Shown here: positions 1-12,004 of the stretch, one piece after another
Numbering within the stretch: the first letter of the stretch is position 1
How the letters are laid out: the number at the start of each line of letters is the position of its first letter
Assembly (NCBI RefSeq): GCF_027744825.2
Contig: NC_071342.1
Coordinates: 15,743,001-15,807,000, forward strand
DNA: 64,000 bases
Source of the DNA: Synchiropus splendidus
Lineage: Eukaryota > Chordata > Actinopteri > Syngnathiformes > Callionymidae
Reading direction: 5' to 3'
The notes under the pieces: model-generated
What the model saw: the letters and a program-made list of their open reading frames with translations, nothing else
Databases searched by the model: none
Told to the model about the DNA's origin: nothing
Program-made: the position numbers and the translations under genes

Positions 1-3000
1 TCCGATTTAATGGTGATGCAAATGTAGTGTTAATTTTTTTTTTCTTGTATGTAATAACCTTCAAAGCTGATAAGAATGCGTTTGACATAAATAGCACGAA
101 AGGAGACGCAACCCGTCTGCCAGAGCTGTCATTCTGGCGGCATCACAGATATCTCTCCGAGCTGTTCAGACTGACTCCGTCTTTCATCGGGTGGGAGAGG
201 AACGTCAGAAGATAATGGCTGGAATACATGGATGACAACAGATCCTTTCATAGGCAGGCAGCGAAGGAGGAACCAGTGTGTCAAGACTGAGCCGGACACC
301 GAGAAAAAAGAAGGACATGAAACGCAAGTGGAAGGGTAAGAACGACCTGTGCTGAGGGAGCACTGACAAATTGATGACACTGATGTTGAGGAGGGGAGAT
401 GGCAGGGCTGGTGTCCAGATTTCAACACCAGAGGATTAGAAGTTTGGAAGGGAGGGATCACGTTCTGAGGTACACCGAACAGAACAGCTGAGACAAAGAG
501 GGTGAAATATATCCAACACACAGGCTCCTGGGGTTAAAGAGACGATCAGAAATTCCCTATTTACTTTACAGGATTATCCAGTATGGAGAGGCCTTAGTTC
601 GGGGCATCGCCATGATAGAATGTGAAGATGCCCTTGGGGAGAGCGCGGTGAGGTTATTCTCTGTAGGTAACCTACCATCACAGGGTCAGAGCAGATGACA
701 AGGCTCTGTCAGCCAGTAGGGATATTAATGATTCAGTCCAACCACAGTGGGGGATGAAAGGCAGGAGGGGGGGATTTGGGAAGGAGAGAAAAGAGAAACA
801 ATTGTGTACAGGGGATTTGACTGAGCCACACATTGCAGTAAAATTCTATATATGGAGTGAGTTTGCAGAATTGATATTGTGCCATTTTTCCATACTTAAT
901 ATATTGCATGAGTAATAACCGATGGGAGGTACACAAAAATTATTCAAGCCAAAAATGTCCCAAATTTTGAGAAATTAAATTAAAGTGAACTCAACCTTAC
1001 TGCACAATATGAACCAACATTTGCAAGGCATCACCAGAAGGTTTAGACTTACAGGTGAAAATATATATTAAACTCTTTATGTACAAATTCAGTTTTAAGA
1101 AGCGGAACAGACTAAGACATTAACATGAATATTAACATGTTCTTGAGGCAAAAATGGGCTTAAAACCAGTGAGGTGCAGTACCGCCAACGTCCTCCGAGT
1201 GCACGCCACGCATGGTTGGCTAAGAACAGTGTGACTTTTAATCTCCCCTCTGAGCGCGGCGTCCTGTGTGAATGAATACCGTTTCTATGTCATTGCACTA
1301 ATTGGAGTCTCGATGCAACGCACCAGTGTATTTCACTTGAGAGACGGCGAGCTCCTGAGGCTCTGGGTGGGTATTTATTGCCCAAGGCCAGTGCTGTCAC
1401 GACCTGCATATAGCCTAACCTTGTCAGACATGAAATCTGCATCACGCTCAAATTGATGTTTTACTATGTGACACATTATGAATATTACATTACAGGACCA
1501 AGAGACGCTGTCACTCAAAAACAAGAACAGCATCCCTCACCAGCCAGATAAGCATGCGAGGAGAAAAGGGAGCGAGGAGAGAAGGGAGGGAGGGGACGGT
1601 GGGGAGGTGAGACAAAAAGAGAGATTATTCAAGAAAGGCACGGGTGGTAAATGATTAATAGGCAACACAGAGTCAGAAACAAGCACTTAGGGCTAAAACA
1701 GACAAAAGAGAGTATGCTTTTCGCCTTTTATCACATTTCATGTAAAGGACCTTGACAAATGGTGGTCATATTGCATGGCTCGGGGCCCCGCTTGATGTTT
1801 AATGCATCATCTGCTCTGGTAAAGGCAGGGGAGTAAACACTCATTTGTGGTGGTGAGTAGTCACACATGAAATCCATTTTGCAAACTGGAGTGTAGAGGG
1901 GCCAGTTGACAAAGCTTTTAGAGGGATGCGGTCAGATCCACGGCGAAACGGAGGCGACGGCATGTTGAAAAGAACACAACATCTCCAAAGCCATTATGAA
2001 CAAAAGCTATGAGTCCAAAGGGCTCAGCCTCAAACTGTCGGGATGTACTAACACACCTCAACCCACTTCACACCTACACAGAGACTCTTCAACACGAGCT
2101 GTTTTCTAATTGTTCACGCTGACTCCATGAACAAAGAGTCGGTACCAAAGCTAAATGATTTCCTCTTTTGTTTTTGGTTTGTATATGATGGTAGAGGCTT
2201 TATAGGAGCATCTAAGTCAAGTCCAGGTGTCATGATCTGTTCTGTTTTATTTTGATCATCCACTTCCTGTTTTCTGCTCTTGGTTTTCTGCTTCATTTTC
2301 ACAGGTTGGAGCGAATGACTGGTAGAAATCAGTGATCAGGCTGGAGCACGTGACTCTTTCCTCAAACGCATCAGCTACCGACCTGCTACCGGCCGTTTAC
2401 ACATCGTGTTCTTGCGATCAACCTCGTGGAGTCTATACTGTGAACCCTGCTGCTGTCGCTTGCGTGTTTAGTTGAGTAAGTGTCTCTTTTTTTTGTCTGA
2501 GCCTCGAGACGTTCCCCACCTCCTGTGTTTATTATTCTCCATGGCATTCCTTAGTTTATCTCTTCATATATCGGGCCGGAATGCGCGACTTGTGTCCTGT
2601 GAGCAACAGACTTCAGTATATATGATGTTTCTTTCTGTATTTTTCAGTGAAAAACTCGCTGAAAACTGTCAGGTTCACGTCCACCTCCATGATGCGTTAC
2701 ATGTTGCCCATTTGTTTTGATGTTTCCACTTTGTTTCAATACGCACCAGTGAGATTTCATCTTTTTAAAGAGATTAAAAAGAGTGGCAGTGGCTTGGTAA
2801 CATGCAGCACAAACCCTGACTCTGCCTCAAAACTTTACAGCAGGTTCATTAGTCCAAAACAATAAAAATGTTTTTCAGTGTACATACTGTAACTAGTTTG
2901 AGTGAGTGCTCTAAACCTGTGATTGTGCCGCGAGTGCCTCCTTGAGGGCCGCTAAAATTTTTGTTTTTGTTTTACACCTTTGGACCATGAGGGCAGCGAG

Positions 3001-3866
3001 ACGGTCAGTTTTAATACACTAGCTACGTGTGGTGGCAGTAGTGTGTCACTGAATTGACTTGACGGCTGCAAATATGTGATATGTACAACTACGTACATAA
3101 CTACGGATTCTTGAAAAGAAAAAATGACAAAGAAAGTGATGCTGCCCCTCCAACAGTGAAAACTGTTCATGAAAGCACCTGTTGAAGCATTTTTGAAACT
3201 TAAATCAACATTTTATGGCAATTATTTCATTTACACTTCATTGTATCTTGAGTTTAATAAAATATACTATTTTTATTTTATGATATTTAGACATGGTTTT
3301 ATTATATTTATTTTATTCAGTTTGTTTGCATCAAGTGTATTGTTTTTTCTTTCGTAAATTTGATGACTTGCCCCTGGTTCTGCTGCTGACTGGACTTTTC
3401 TATGACAAATATCTTTCCGATTATCACAAGTTATTTCACAAGGTTTTGATTTGTTTGCGTGTAAGTAGATTAAATAGGGCTATTGATCACAAATGAAATC
3501 AAGAGTAACGAATCAATGGCGCACACATTTCTATTTACACTGCGAACCAGCAACCTTGTGACACACAGGGATGTGCTTTAGCCACTCTTCTGCCACTGAG
3601 TCAGGTGACCAGCTGTTCAGCAGCAAGAGAAGAATGGAAATGCATGAGTGACACTCCTTAAAGGCTTCATAAGAGAATGGGATATTACTTTCTCATGTAA
3701 TTATAGTTCGGGCCACACAAATTGACGTGGCGGCCGAGAATTGGTCCCCGAGCCTTGAGTTTGACCCACGCAAACACGCAATCACGCAAGCTGGTCCTCT
3801 GGATAATGACCCGGGTCAGTCTATCACTGACCATCCGACAAACGTCCTGCGGTGCCATGAACTGAC
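1..3866 (-). other. lrmda: Partial intron after exon B
   Basis: This stretch follows the GTCAGT donor of exon B and runs off the left edge. I looked for the next LRMDA exon (a tyrosine-containing segment followed by LPNL and LD) on the minus strand and did not see one. It holds purine-rich patches (for example 1555-1625) and AT-rich unique DNA. The short open frames in it show no recognisable protein. No promoter, RNA gene or mobile element is recognised. Confidence 0.6.
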
Positions 3867-4006
3867 CTGTATCTCTGGTAGTCGTCCTCGTCCTTATCCG
3901 GGCTGACCAGCTGGTTGGGGCAGGCCTCGTTCCCCAGCAGGCTCAGGTACTGCAGCGACGGGGTCACGTCAGCCAAGTGCTCCAGCAGGGCCTCGATATC
4001 AGTCAG
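3867..4006 (-). CDS. lrmda: Internal coding exon of an LRR protein, probably LRMDA (exon B)
   Basis: This 140-bp minus-strand exon encodes 46 codons plus two bases (AG, the start of a probable Arg codon). It opens with [11 protein letters not shown], which continues the LRR begun in exon A. It then gives [15 protein letters not shown], a typical last repeat (LxxLxLxGNxxC), and an acidic stretch [10 protein letters not shown]. In LRMDA this acidic part is followed, in the next exon, by a cap motif (tyrosine, then LPNLxxLD). I did not find that next exon in 1-3866, so it lies beyond the window edge or was missed. The donor AG/GTCAGT at 3866-3861 is an ordinary U2 donor. The acceptor is the AC dinucleotide at 4008-4007 of the U12-type intron; using the other nearby AC (4010-4009) would break the frame. 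GC content is clearly higher than in flanking DNA, as expected for an exon. Confidence 0.85.
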
Positions 4007-4022
4007 GTGTCAAAGGGCCAAT

Positions 4023-4031
4023 GTCAAGGAC
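4023..4031 (-). promoter_or_regulatory. U12 branch-point-like sequence
   Basis: GTCCTTGAC on the minus strand matches the U12 branch-site consensus TTCCTTRAC at all but the first base. It pairs with the exact U12 donor at 6166-6158 and lies 17 nt before the AC intron end. It is a splicing signal rather than a transcriptional site. Confidence 0.75.
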
Positions 4032-5268
4032 CCAGCGCTGTTAATTACATTAGCATTGACCGGCCGCCTGACTCCGCCCGAGCCTGTCGGCACTAAAACA
4101 CATCACTGTCAAACTGACCCAGGCGCTCAAATGGGCCAGTCGGCGGCTTTGTGCGGCCGGGCAGACGGAGGGGCAATTTAAGGCGCAAGCTTTTTGGCAT
4201 ATAGCACTGACACAATTTGGCTGCAGCCCTCGCTGCCTTTTCTCTAGATCTCTTTCATTTCCTAGGTGGCCGGGCGCAGAACAGTGACAAAATGATGGAT
4301 GCCCTGCGGTTCAAACCGTTCGTGCTTACCAGAGCTGTGCCGTGGAAAACTTTTGAGAAACGTGGAAAAAACAAACAGCCACTAAGCAGGCACATTCATC
4401 ACTAATACATTCACTTGGAAAATTGAGCCCCAAAGTGTCAAAACACAACAGCACTAATGCAGCGCCCCGGCTCTAAAATGGCACAGTGCCACGACAGGAT
4501 GTACATAATTGGCCTATTAGCATGTGCCGACCACTTCACAACCAAGCGCGGCACACGGTCCCAGACGCACACTTCAAGGAGCCCCAGTTTTAATGTTGAC
4601 TCTGGAAGTTGTGTGTGTTTGTGTGTGCAAATGCGGGAGCATCGTTACCCACAAGGATCTGCACAACCAGAGGAAAAACAGGACACATTGCTAAACCTGT
4701 TCAGAAGGGAAGTTCAAACATCTCTGACTGATCATAAACAGCCTCACATTGTGTCAGAGCCTTGAGTTTAGGGCAGCCGTGCAGCGCTTTGGTGGAACTC
4801 TGTTTACAGTTGCTTGGAAAGTAGGACAATCAATCATCTACAGTTTATACAAAACAAGGTCTCCAGAGTTTGGCTGCAGTTTGGCTAAAAAGCTTCTTAT
4901 TCGGGCTGAGTAAGCACACCTACTGCAATGTATAGTTTTATGTTGATCAGAATAAATATTACAGACATTCTTTTAGTCCCCAAAGGAATTCTACTTGACT
5001 GTACACCCTTTTTTTCATATTACATACTCCAAAAAGTACATTTATCTGACATATACTGCAGGTCACCATTGCTAGAGCCGCAGAAGTTTCTCGCTAGGAT
5101 ATGCATAATTAAATAATTCAAATATATAATTAAAAAAATTTTTTTTTCATTGTATCAAGGGATTCTTGATTCACTGAAACAGCCACCAGCCACTATTTTA
5201 TTAAGCAGATGTAGTTTGTTCCGATGACTTGTCAAGAATAAATATAAATAATTTTGTTGTTGTTGCAG

Positions 5269-5355
5269 TATAATATAATATAATATAATATAATATAATA
5301 TAATATAATATAATATAATATAATATAATATAATATAATATAATATAATATAATA
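5269..5355. repeat. (TAATA)n microsatellite
   Basis: About 17 uninterrupted copies of a 5-bp AT-only unit lie inside the U12-type intron. It is probably length-polymorphic. Confidence 0.97.
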
Positions 5356-6166
5356 CGTTGGAACTGTGTTTGATAATTTGGACTTGATAGAGTACAGTGT
5401 ATTAATGTTTCATATTTATTTGAACAAGTTAGTTATTTTAAATGTTAATATTATTTAAAAATGGGATGTACTTTACAAATAAAACTAATTTATACATCAT
5501 ATAAGAGTGTATTTATTAACACCTGTAAACATCATGAACACACAGCATACTTCACGTTGCTGTTGAATTTATTCTAAACTTTTTTTTTATTTGAATTTTA
5601 ATCTGTCTTGCGTTCTAATCTGTGTATTGTTAATATTATTTTAAAGAGCAGTGATAGAAAAGTAAAACAGGGGAACAAATGAACCCCTTCAATGCATCTC
5701 ATCCCACTCACGTACTTTGATCTGAAGAAATATGCAAGATATTTTAGTGAGGATTTTGAACGCAGAGGTTCGAGGAAATGAAGTACATCTTTAAAAATCG
5801 ATCAGAGACAAGCAGGAAACAAAAGAAGCTGATTCGTCAGTGTGTCACAAAAGAACACAAGACATTAGCACTGACTTAGTCGGCTGTTTTCTCATTCAAA
5901 TACCATACAAGAAGGCTTTGATTTGGTCTTGCCCCTGGTGAACACCAGTCGAAGTTTATGCTCTTTAGAACAGTGTGATCTAGGAGCTGGCTGCTGAGTT
6001 TGAACAGCCCACAGTCCACTAGAGGTCCCTGTGGTTCAGAAACGACTCCTCCATGAATCAAGTGAAAGCACACTTAACACGTCTGTGCTCCCAGATGAGA
6101 CACAAATGAAAAAAGGACAAAATGAAAATCAGTATTAGATAAGAAACAATTGCTTCAAAAGGATAT

Positions 6167-6293
6167 ATAGTTCTTATTGACGGTCAGGGTGTGGAGATTG
6201 GGTAACCTCGGCAACCGGAGGTCATTTCCAAGCAGATTGTTGTCAGCGATGAGCTCTTCCAGCTCGGTGAACATTTTGAGGCCCGCCAGTGAC
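6167..6293 (-). CDS. lrmda: Internal coding exon of an LRR protein, probably LRMDA (exon A)
   Basis: This is a 127-bp internal exon read on the minus strand. It encodes the last base of one codon and 42 full codons, from [14 protein letters not shown] to TLTVNKNY. Two leucine-rich-repeat cores are visible: [11 protein letters not shown] (LxxLxxxxNxL), and [10 protein letters not shown], which is completed by the L that opens exon B. The acceptor is an ordinary U2 type: a pyrimidine-rich stretch (6296-6320) ends in GCAG before position 6293. The 3' end abuts ATATCCTTT, a U12 donor, and no usable GT donor is present; reading through meets a stop three codons later. LRMDA is a small cytoplasmic LRR protein linked in humans to melanocyte differentiation and oculocutaneous albinism type 7. 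The assignment rests on the LRR spacing and the conserved text of the joined exons, recognised from memory. Another short SDS22-like LRR protein is the main alternative. Confidence 0.8.
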
Positions 6294-7992
6294 CTGCAAT
6301 GATACAGCAAGAGGAGAAGTGTCTTCAATCTGGGCGTATTGTGCCGAAGTAAATATTTAAACCTCCCTCTTTGACAAAACAGCGGAGTAAGTCTGAGCCT
6401 GTCAGCGGAGTGAATGACAAGAATTAGTGGTGCTGAGCTCCCCTGGCATGGAGAGGCATCCTTCAGCACTTGGCAGGATGAGGGATGGGGGTCACTTGTG
6501 AGTAGCCAGGATTCAAAACAAAAGGCTTCAGAAATGCGGCAGGCAGGATGAATTTGTCAATGTCTTGTGCCTTGAGGCGCCCAGTTTCGCCTGACCCTAA
6601 CCCTCCATTCCCAAGACAAATCACTCTGTCACAGTTCACCTTCACTCCACAGACACAAATTTAACTTGTCATCCATCATTTTCACAGCGCAACCGGAATA
6701 CACTCGCCATCACCAAAGAAATGGAAAGGAAACTTTTGATGGCTGCAGCTCTGCCATGAGGTTGGGATGTTCGGAACGCCAAACAGTTTGAGCCGTTTTA
6801 AACTACTCCAACTGTGGGAAAAAAAAAATGGCCGCCAAACACTGGCGGTGAGACGTAATGACAAGTGAATTTTAAAAATACAAAGCCAACTTTGAGCATC
6901 TTAAAGTTTTTTAAAATTAATGTTGGCTTTTAAAAAGGTTGCAGTGCACGATGCGACTCGGTGCTAAACATAAAAACACAATAGAACAAAATAAAAAGCG
7001 ACCACACCTTGAAAACAATTCACAATAAGATATAATATGCGTGACTTTCTGACACTGAACATGTATTATTTGGCTGAACAACCACTGCTCAGGTTAGATC
7101 ACCTGATAAACATCTTGTTGCGGATAAGCAGAAGGTGCTAACTAACTCTCAACACCTGTGTTTGTGTGCGCCTGCACGGATGTGTGTGCGAGGGGGAGGC
7201 AGTCCTGTGGGTTCTGTTATTAGCTGCTTGGTTAAAGGCAGCCGGCTGGCGCAGGGGGGGAGCCTTATTAATTGTTGTTTTCATGTCACCACTGCTGCGT
7301 GCACCGGCTGATTTAATCAGTTAAATTCACAGCCAGGGGAGAGTCGGTCGAGCCCCATCCAGCACTAACCACAGTGCAACACTCCCCGGCTTGGTCGGCC
7401 AGCCCTCTGCAGAGTTGCCTCACCACTTTCACGAGTTTTTAGAAGCTGTTTCAAGGCGCCGCTCGGAAAACTAACAAACTTGAAGCGCTGCCGTGAAAGT
7501 GTTTCACCTCCAAAACTGTTAAAGCAGCTCGTGACAGTAATGGCTCCATTGTGATCCTCATTGAGGAAGGAAGAAAAGGCTTCATGTTGCATCAGAAATG
7601 AGCTCATCATCCGTGTAACGTTGATCAGACCAGGACAGTAAATCTGAGGTGGCGGTCGTAATCGGGGCTCGGAATATGTGAGGCAGCGAAGGGAAAATCT
7701 GTTTGGCTCACATGAGAAGTGACAGCCGAAGATGCATTGCAAAATCATCATGGAAAAACGCTGAAATATATTGGAAATCTCATGTAATATATTGTAAAGT
7801 AAAATACACATTCATAAAATAAAGCAGAACAATAACTAGAATTTCAAACCTAAAAGTTATTGTCATACTGTTTAAGGAAAATGAAGATATTAGGGAAGAA
7901 TATCTGAGTTCAGGAAAAGAGTTTGAAGACACCATATTTTTTTCATTTAAAAAAAGAAAGAAAAAAACGTCACTACAAAATATGTAGTTAAA

Positions 7993-8036
<44 letters not shown>

Positions 8037-9499
8037 GTATCATTTTGAGTCATGGTGGTTCAATGGTGGATAAAGACAGGATGTTATGTTTAATGTTGCG
8101 AACAAATCTTTGAAAATTATTTTTAAAATGTAACATGTATTAAATGAATAATACATTTATATGAAAATAGTAAAATAATATAACAAAAAATAAACAAATA
8201 AAACTATATATCTAGAGTTATATAGTTTTTTGCTAAGCATTGTAAAATGAATTTCCGGGAAATGGAAGGAATTACCTAAATCTATTTAAAATAAGTCCAT
8301 ATTCAGAAATTGATTGGGGACGTGTAACTAGCTAAATAGCAACGGTATGGAGGTAAAAAGAGACTGAATTTATTCACTGAAAAGCAATAAAATGGTAATA
8401 GCAGAAAGGAAGCCCTGTTTTATTAAACTACAAATACATTTCCTGTGAGTGAAATAACAGTCCAAATGACGCATGTTATTGTCATTTATGTCAAGTGTAT
8501 TCATGCAGACGCTTCACAAGAGAGCAAAGTGCTCTTCTTTTAACAAGGTGAGATGATGGATCTGCCGCTTGTTAAGATAATTATGATCAGTGTCATCGTC
8601 AGGCCCTTCTTCACGCTATGATCACCACTTTGTCTTTGTAACTCACACTCATGCATCATACATGTGTGCATCCAAGTGTGCCGCCGCACTTGCACGCGTG
8701 CGTGCTGAGACTCGTCTTGTCATCAGCTGTTGTCGTACCGTCCAGTTCACACGGCTCATAAACAAACATGTGACCTGCAGAGATTCGTGTGGGACAGGAA
8801 GCGAACAGGACACGGCTGAGGAGGGCAGCCAGATCAATAGACTCATGCTAATGTAGACAAAGTGACTGATAAACTGCAGCTGACAACAGTGGGAAGAATG
8901 CGCCACCGTTATTGGCTGAAGTGTCAGTCACTCCTGTCAGTGTTGTGCGCGAGTGTCATGTCACATCTTGAACAGCCCAATGAAAAATGGGGAGCAGCCG
9001 GCAAAAGTGATCGCAGTTACAGACTCTCCTGCTCAAAATCAAATCAGTCAGCGCCGTTGACAATAGAAGTCTCAACATGATTTATATAGTGATATAAAAC
9101 AACGTGGACCTTCAAGAATTAATTCTGCAGATACCTGAAAACAGTTTGATGCTAACTGCGACGCAAGGAACGCAAGGCACTGTTGAAATTAAGTCTCTTT
9201 TTCTAAGAGTCATGTTTCAGAAGATGAATTATAACATGACATTTTTCGTCCAATTCAGTTCCACAAAATAGTCTTGCAGGTGCTACTTTCTGATGATGTA
9301 AGATCATGTCAGCAGCATGTTAGCCGGCCTGCACACCAGATTCTTTGGTGAGCAAGTGGGATCTATAGTTCCTCTGTGCATCTGTCGCCCCAATCCTTCT
9401 CCGTAGTTCGACCACCACAGTTGTTTCAGCTGATAGAGCTGCTCACAACCCACCTCCACCCCGGCCTTCAAGCATCTGTTACTGTCCGGATTGTGTGTG
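6294..9499. other. Unique non-coding DNA with a (TA)n tract
   Basis: No gene is recognised here. The 7365-7811 region is open on the minus strand but gives no recognisable protein. A perfect (TA)n dinucleotide run occupies 7997-8033, and 7820-8420 is strongly AT-rich. Confidence 0.5.
7997..8033. repeat. (TA)n microsatellite
   Basis: A 37-bp uninterrupted TA dinucleotide run. Confidence 0.97.
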
Positions 9500-9560
9500 C
9501 AGGAGTGTCAAACTCAATCATGCAAGGCGCCAAAAATATTGGGGGTTGAAAAAAAGTAGA
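9500..9560 (+). mobile_element. Possible hAT-like transposon end
   Basis: The segment opens with CAGGAGTGTCAAACTCAATC. This resembles the CAGGGGTGTCAAACTCA ends of old hAT-type non-autonomous elements common in fish and other vertebrates, and a GGCGCCAAAA stretch follows. I could not find the opposite terminus (expected TTTGACACCCCTG), so the extent is unknown and chance similarity is possible. Confidence 0.35.
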
Positions 9561-10896
9561 GAAAAGTATAGAAAAAGACTTTTTTTACAGGACACGTGGT
9601 TGATCTTAAAACCCCTTCACCACAGATTCCCCTCACACAAGTAGACCAAAAACACCAACCGATATATGTAGTTTAAGTTTAAAGTTAAAGTAAGTTTAGG
9701 TTTAAAATGAATGGAAGGGCCCCCTGTGGACAAATAAAAAAACACATTTATAGCTCTCTAAGAAAAATGGGACACAACTAGGTAAATATCACAGATCCAA
9801 GTGGGACTGACGTGCAGATTGTCCAGCAGATACATGTGTTATGAATTGATCAAAAGCAGGTGGACGGTGGTTTACATGTGTGGATAATGGACGTGACTGG
9901 AGATCGCCAGTCGGGATAAGGACCTGTAAAGCTCAGAGAAAAGGGAGTGGAGCCAGACAATATTGTCTTAAATAAACTTAGTGAAAGGCGTTTAAGCAGG
10001 AAGAACAGCAGCGAAAAACTCAAACCCTTAAAATCCATTATCTAACACGACCATAAATGCTGCGCGTATGTATGTATTCTTATTTCAGCACCTTATGTTT
10101 TCATAGCTGTGGTCTTTACTTTCACATTGTGCTAAAAAGTACTTCAGCCATTAAAAAGTGAAAATAGTGTTAGTGAAATAACTAGTGAGCCAGTCACACA
10201 CTGCTGTCGATTCCAATAAAATATGCAACAAAGATCCAAATAAACATCAAAAACACCGAATATAGAGCATCAAAAGACGATCAGGATTAACTCAAAGCAC
10301 ATAACATGACATTATCTGTAGCGCAAATTGATTCCCTGCAACCCTTCAAACCTCCACTCCCACCACCTCCACACACTCTCCCCTCCAGCGACAGTTTACT
10401 CCGCAGCAGACCCCGCCCCCTCCTGTCTCACCTTCCACTCGCCGTCCAGCATGGCACCCCACTTTCGGTATTATTAGGCCTCAGGTGGCATTCATTTAAA
10501 GATCACACGTTCAGGACGCACGTAGCCCTCCCCGACTGCATGTCAATTCGCACATGGGAAGGGGATTACACGTCTCTGTCGAGGCAGCTGTAAATTACTA
10601 TTAATGGCAATGCAAATCATTAGAGAACATTCAGCGCCGCCAGCTCACCTCTTTCTTCGCGGAGCTTCACTCTTAATCTGTTTTGAATGCGCTCACTCCT
10701 GTGTAAACACATTACAAGCTACAAGGCTGGGAATTGAACGTGACATGTCAGTGAAATTTACATTGAGTTTAACCCTCTGACTGACAAACGTATTGTTGTC
10801 AAAGAGAATCCGCCCTTTAATTTAATGTAACCAAACCTCATGCACGTAGATTTGGAGAAGGGAAGAAAATACACTGAGGAATACTTTACTAAACAG

Positions 10897-12004
10897 TAGG
10901 GATGGGCCATAACTTATTGTACACAATATACCGCCAAACTCCACGATGACAATTCTGCATCTCACGATAAATTTGATAAACACGTGACACACTCGCTGCA
11001 TAGGACCTGCACACGTGAACCTGACGAGACCGTGATGGCACGCCGCCCGGCGTTTGACAGCCGACACCGTCGTGTGAGAGTTGTGGAGAGTGTGGTGGGC
11101 TTTGGTTAATAATCGTCTAAATACATCTTTAAATACAGGGAACCTGTATATGACACTGGTCGACTCTGAGTCTCTGGATCTGTGTTTATTTTATGAGATG
11201 GAGTGGTCCTCATTGGGTCTCTGTCTGTCTTGGTTCACATCAACACATGCAGGTGTCATGCTGCGCTGGCGCTTCAGCCAAATACCGTGGTGAAAATAGT
11301 TGGACATTGGACGGAGCTCCGCTCCGATATTGTCGGTGGCGTCCTCTTCTGCGTCCCCTTTAGGGTTCACTGATCGCAGACACACTCTCACAGGCAGCGC
11401 TAATGCTATGACCCGGCATCAGTTAGGGACCATCAACAAATTCTAAAGCGGTTAAAGTATTGGTGAAATCTTCAATAAAGCAATGTAAAACAGCCATTTT
11501 AGGAGAGAGAATTGTGAAAAGGTTTTTCATCATACAAGACAAAGGACTCAGAGTTTGAATAATGATTTCCAGAATAGACTAAATGGTCATGTGTTCATAT
11601 TATTTCTCATATTTCTTCAATAGCATCTAGGAAATGTGTCCAGACTGGTCCATAGTACAAGTCAACTGTTCAGAGACATGAGATACAGCAGACAGACAGC
11701 TAAATTTAACCCCTAAATAAAGCTGGCAGAGCAGTCTGTCAGACATCAGCGGCTTCTACCAGAGACGTGAAACTTTGAATTTCTCATCTGTACACTTAGT
11801 TCACTATTCTACTGAAACATAAACAAATCATGATGTTGGAGACAAACTCCACTAAATAGTTTCATCATTAAACAGTTTCAAGCGAGACTTCAGTGTCCAA
11901 CACACGCAATAGAATGAAAATGGATTTATTGTGACAATTATCATTATCGCCGAAATTACGACATTTATCGCGATAACTATTTTTGTCCATATTGCCGATC
12001 CCTA
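10897..12004. mobile_element. hAT-like non-autonomous DNA transposon with target duplication
   Basis: The 1,108-bp element begins TAGGGATGGGCCATAA and ends with the inverse complement of TAGGGATCGGCAATAT, giving imperfect terminal inverted repeats. The bases just outside are CTAAACAG on the left (10889-10896) and CTAAATAG on the right (12005-12012), an 8-bp target-site duplication with one mismatch. An 8-bp duplication is the hallmark of the hAT superfamily. Both ends also carry CGATAA/TTATCG-type motifs typical of this group of fish repeats. No transposase frame is visible, so it moved with help from elsewhere. The interior includes a GC-richer part around 11000-11400. It is clearly old, since the duplication and ends have mutated. 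Confidence 0.75.

Larger units (their letters stand above)
4007..6166 (-). other. lrmda: U12-type AT-AC intron between exons A and B
   Basis: This intron is 2,160 bp on the minus strand. Its first nine bases (6166-6158) are ATATCCTTT, an exact match to the AT-AC class U12 donor consensus. Near the 3' end GTCCTTGAC (4031-4023) matches the U12 branch consensus TTCCTTRAC at eight of nine places. The presumed branch adenine at 4024 is 17 nt before the last intron base, inside the range usual for U12 introns. There is no long polypyrimidine tract, and the intron ends in AC. It sits in phase 0. U12 introns are spliced by the minor spliceosome (U11/U12/U4atac/U6atac/U5) and are often slow to be removed. 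The intron also carries a (TAATA)n tract (5269-5355); otherwise I see only AT-rich unique sequence. Confidence 0.85.

Noticed and set aside
3915..4181. Plus-strand open frame overlapping exon B
   Set aside because: It is the antisense shadow of the real minus-strand exon, which has splice signals and LRR motifs.
6155..6469. Single 104-codon minus-strand frame including exon A
   Set aside because: Only 6167-6293 is protein-like. The upstream part is intron with a clear acceptor, and the last few codons plus stop belong to the U12 donor region.
6464..6484. TTCAGCACTTGGCAGGATG resembling an RE1/NRSF site
   Set aside because: Only the left half matches; the right half (GGACAGCGCC) is absent.
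7365..7811. 148-codon minus-strand frame
   Set aside because: No recognisable domain, mixed composition and no splice or start context; likely chance.
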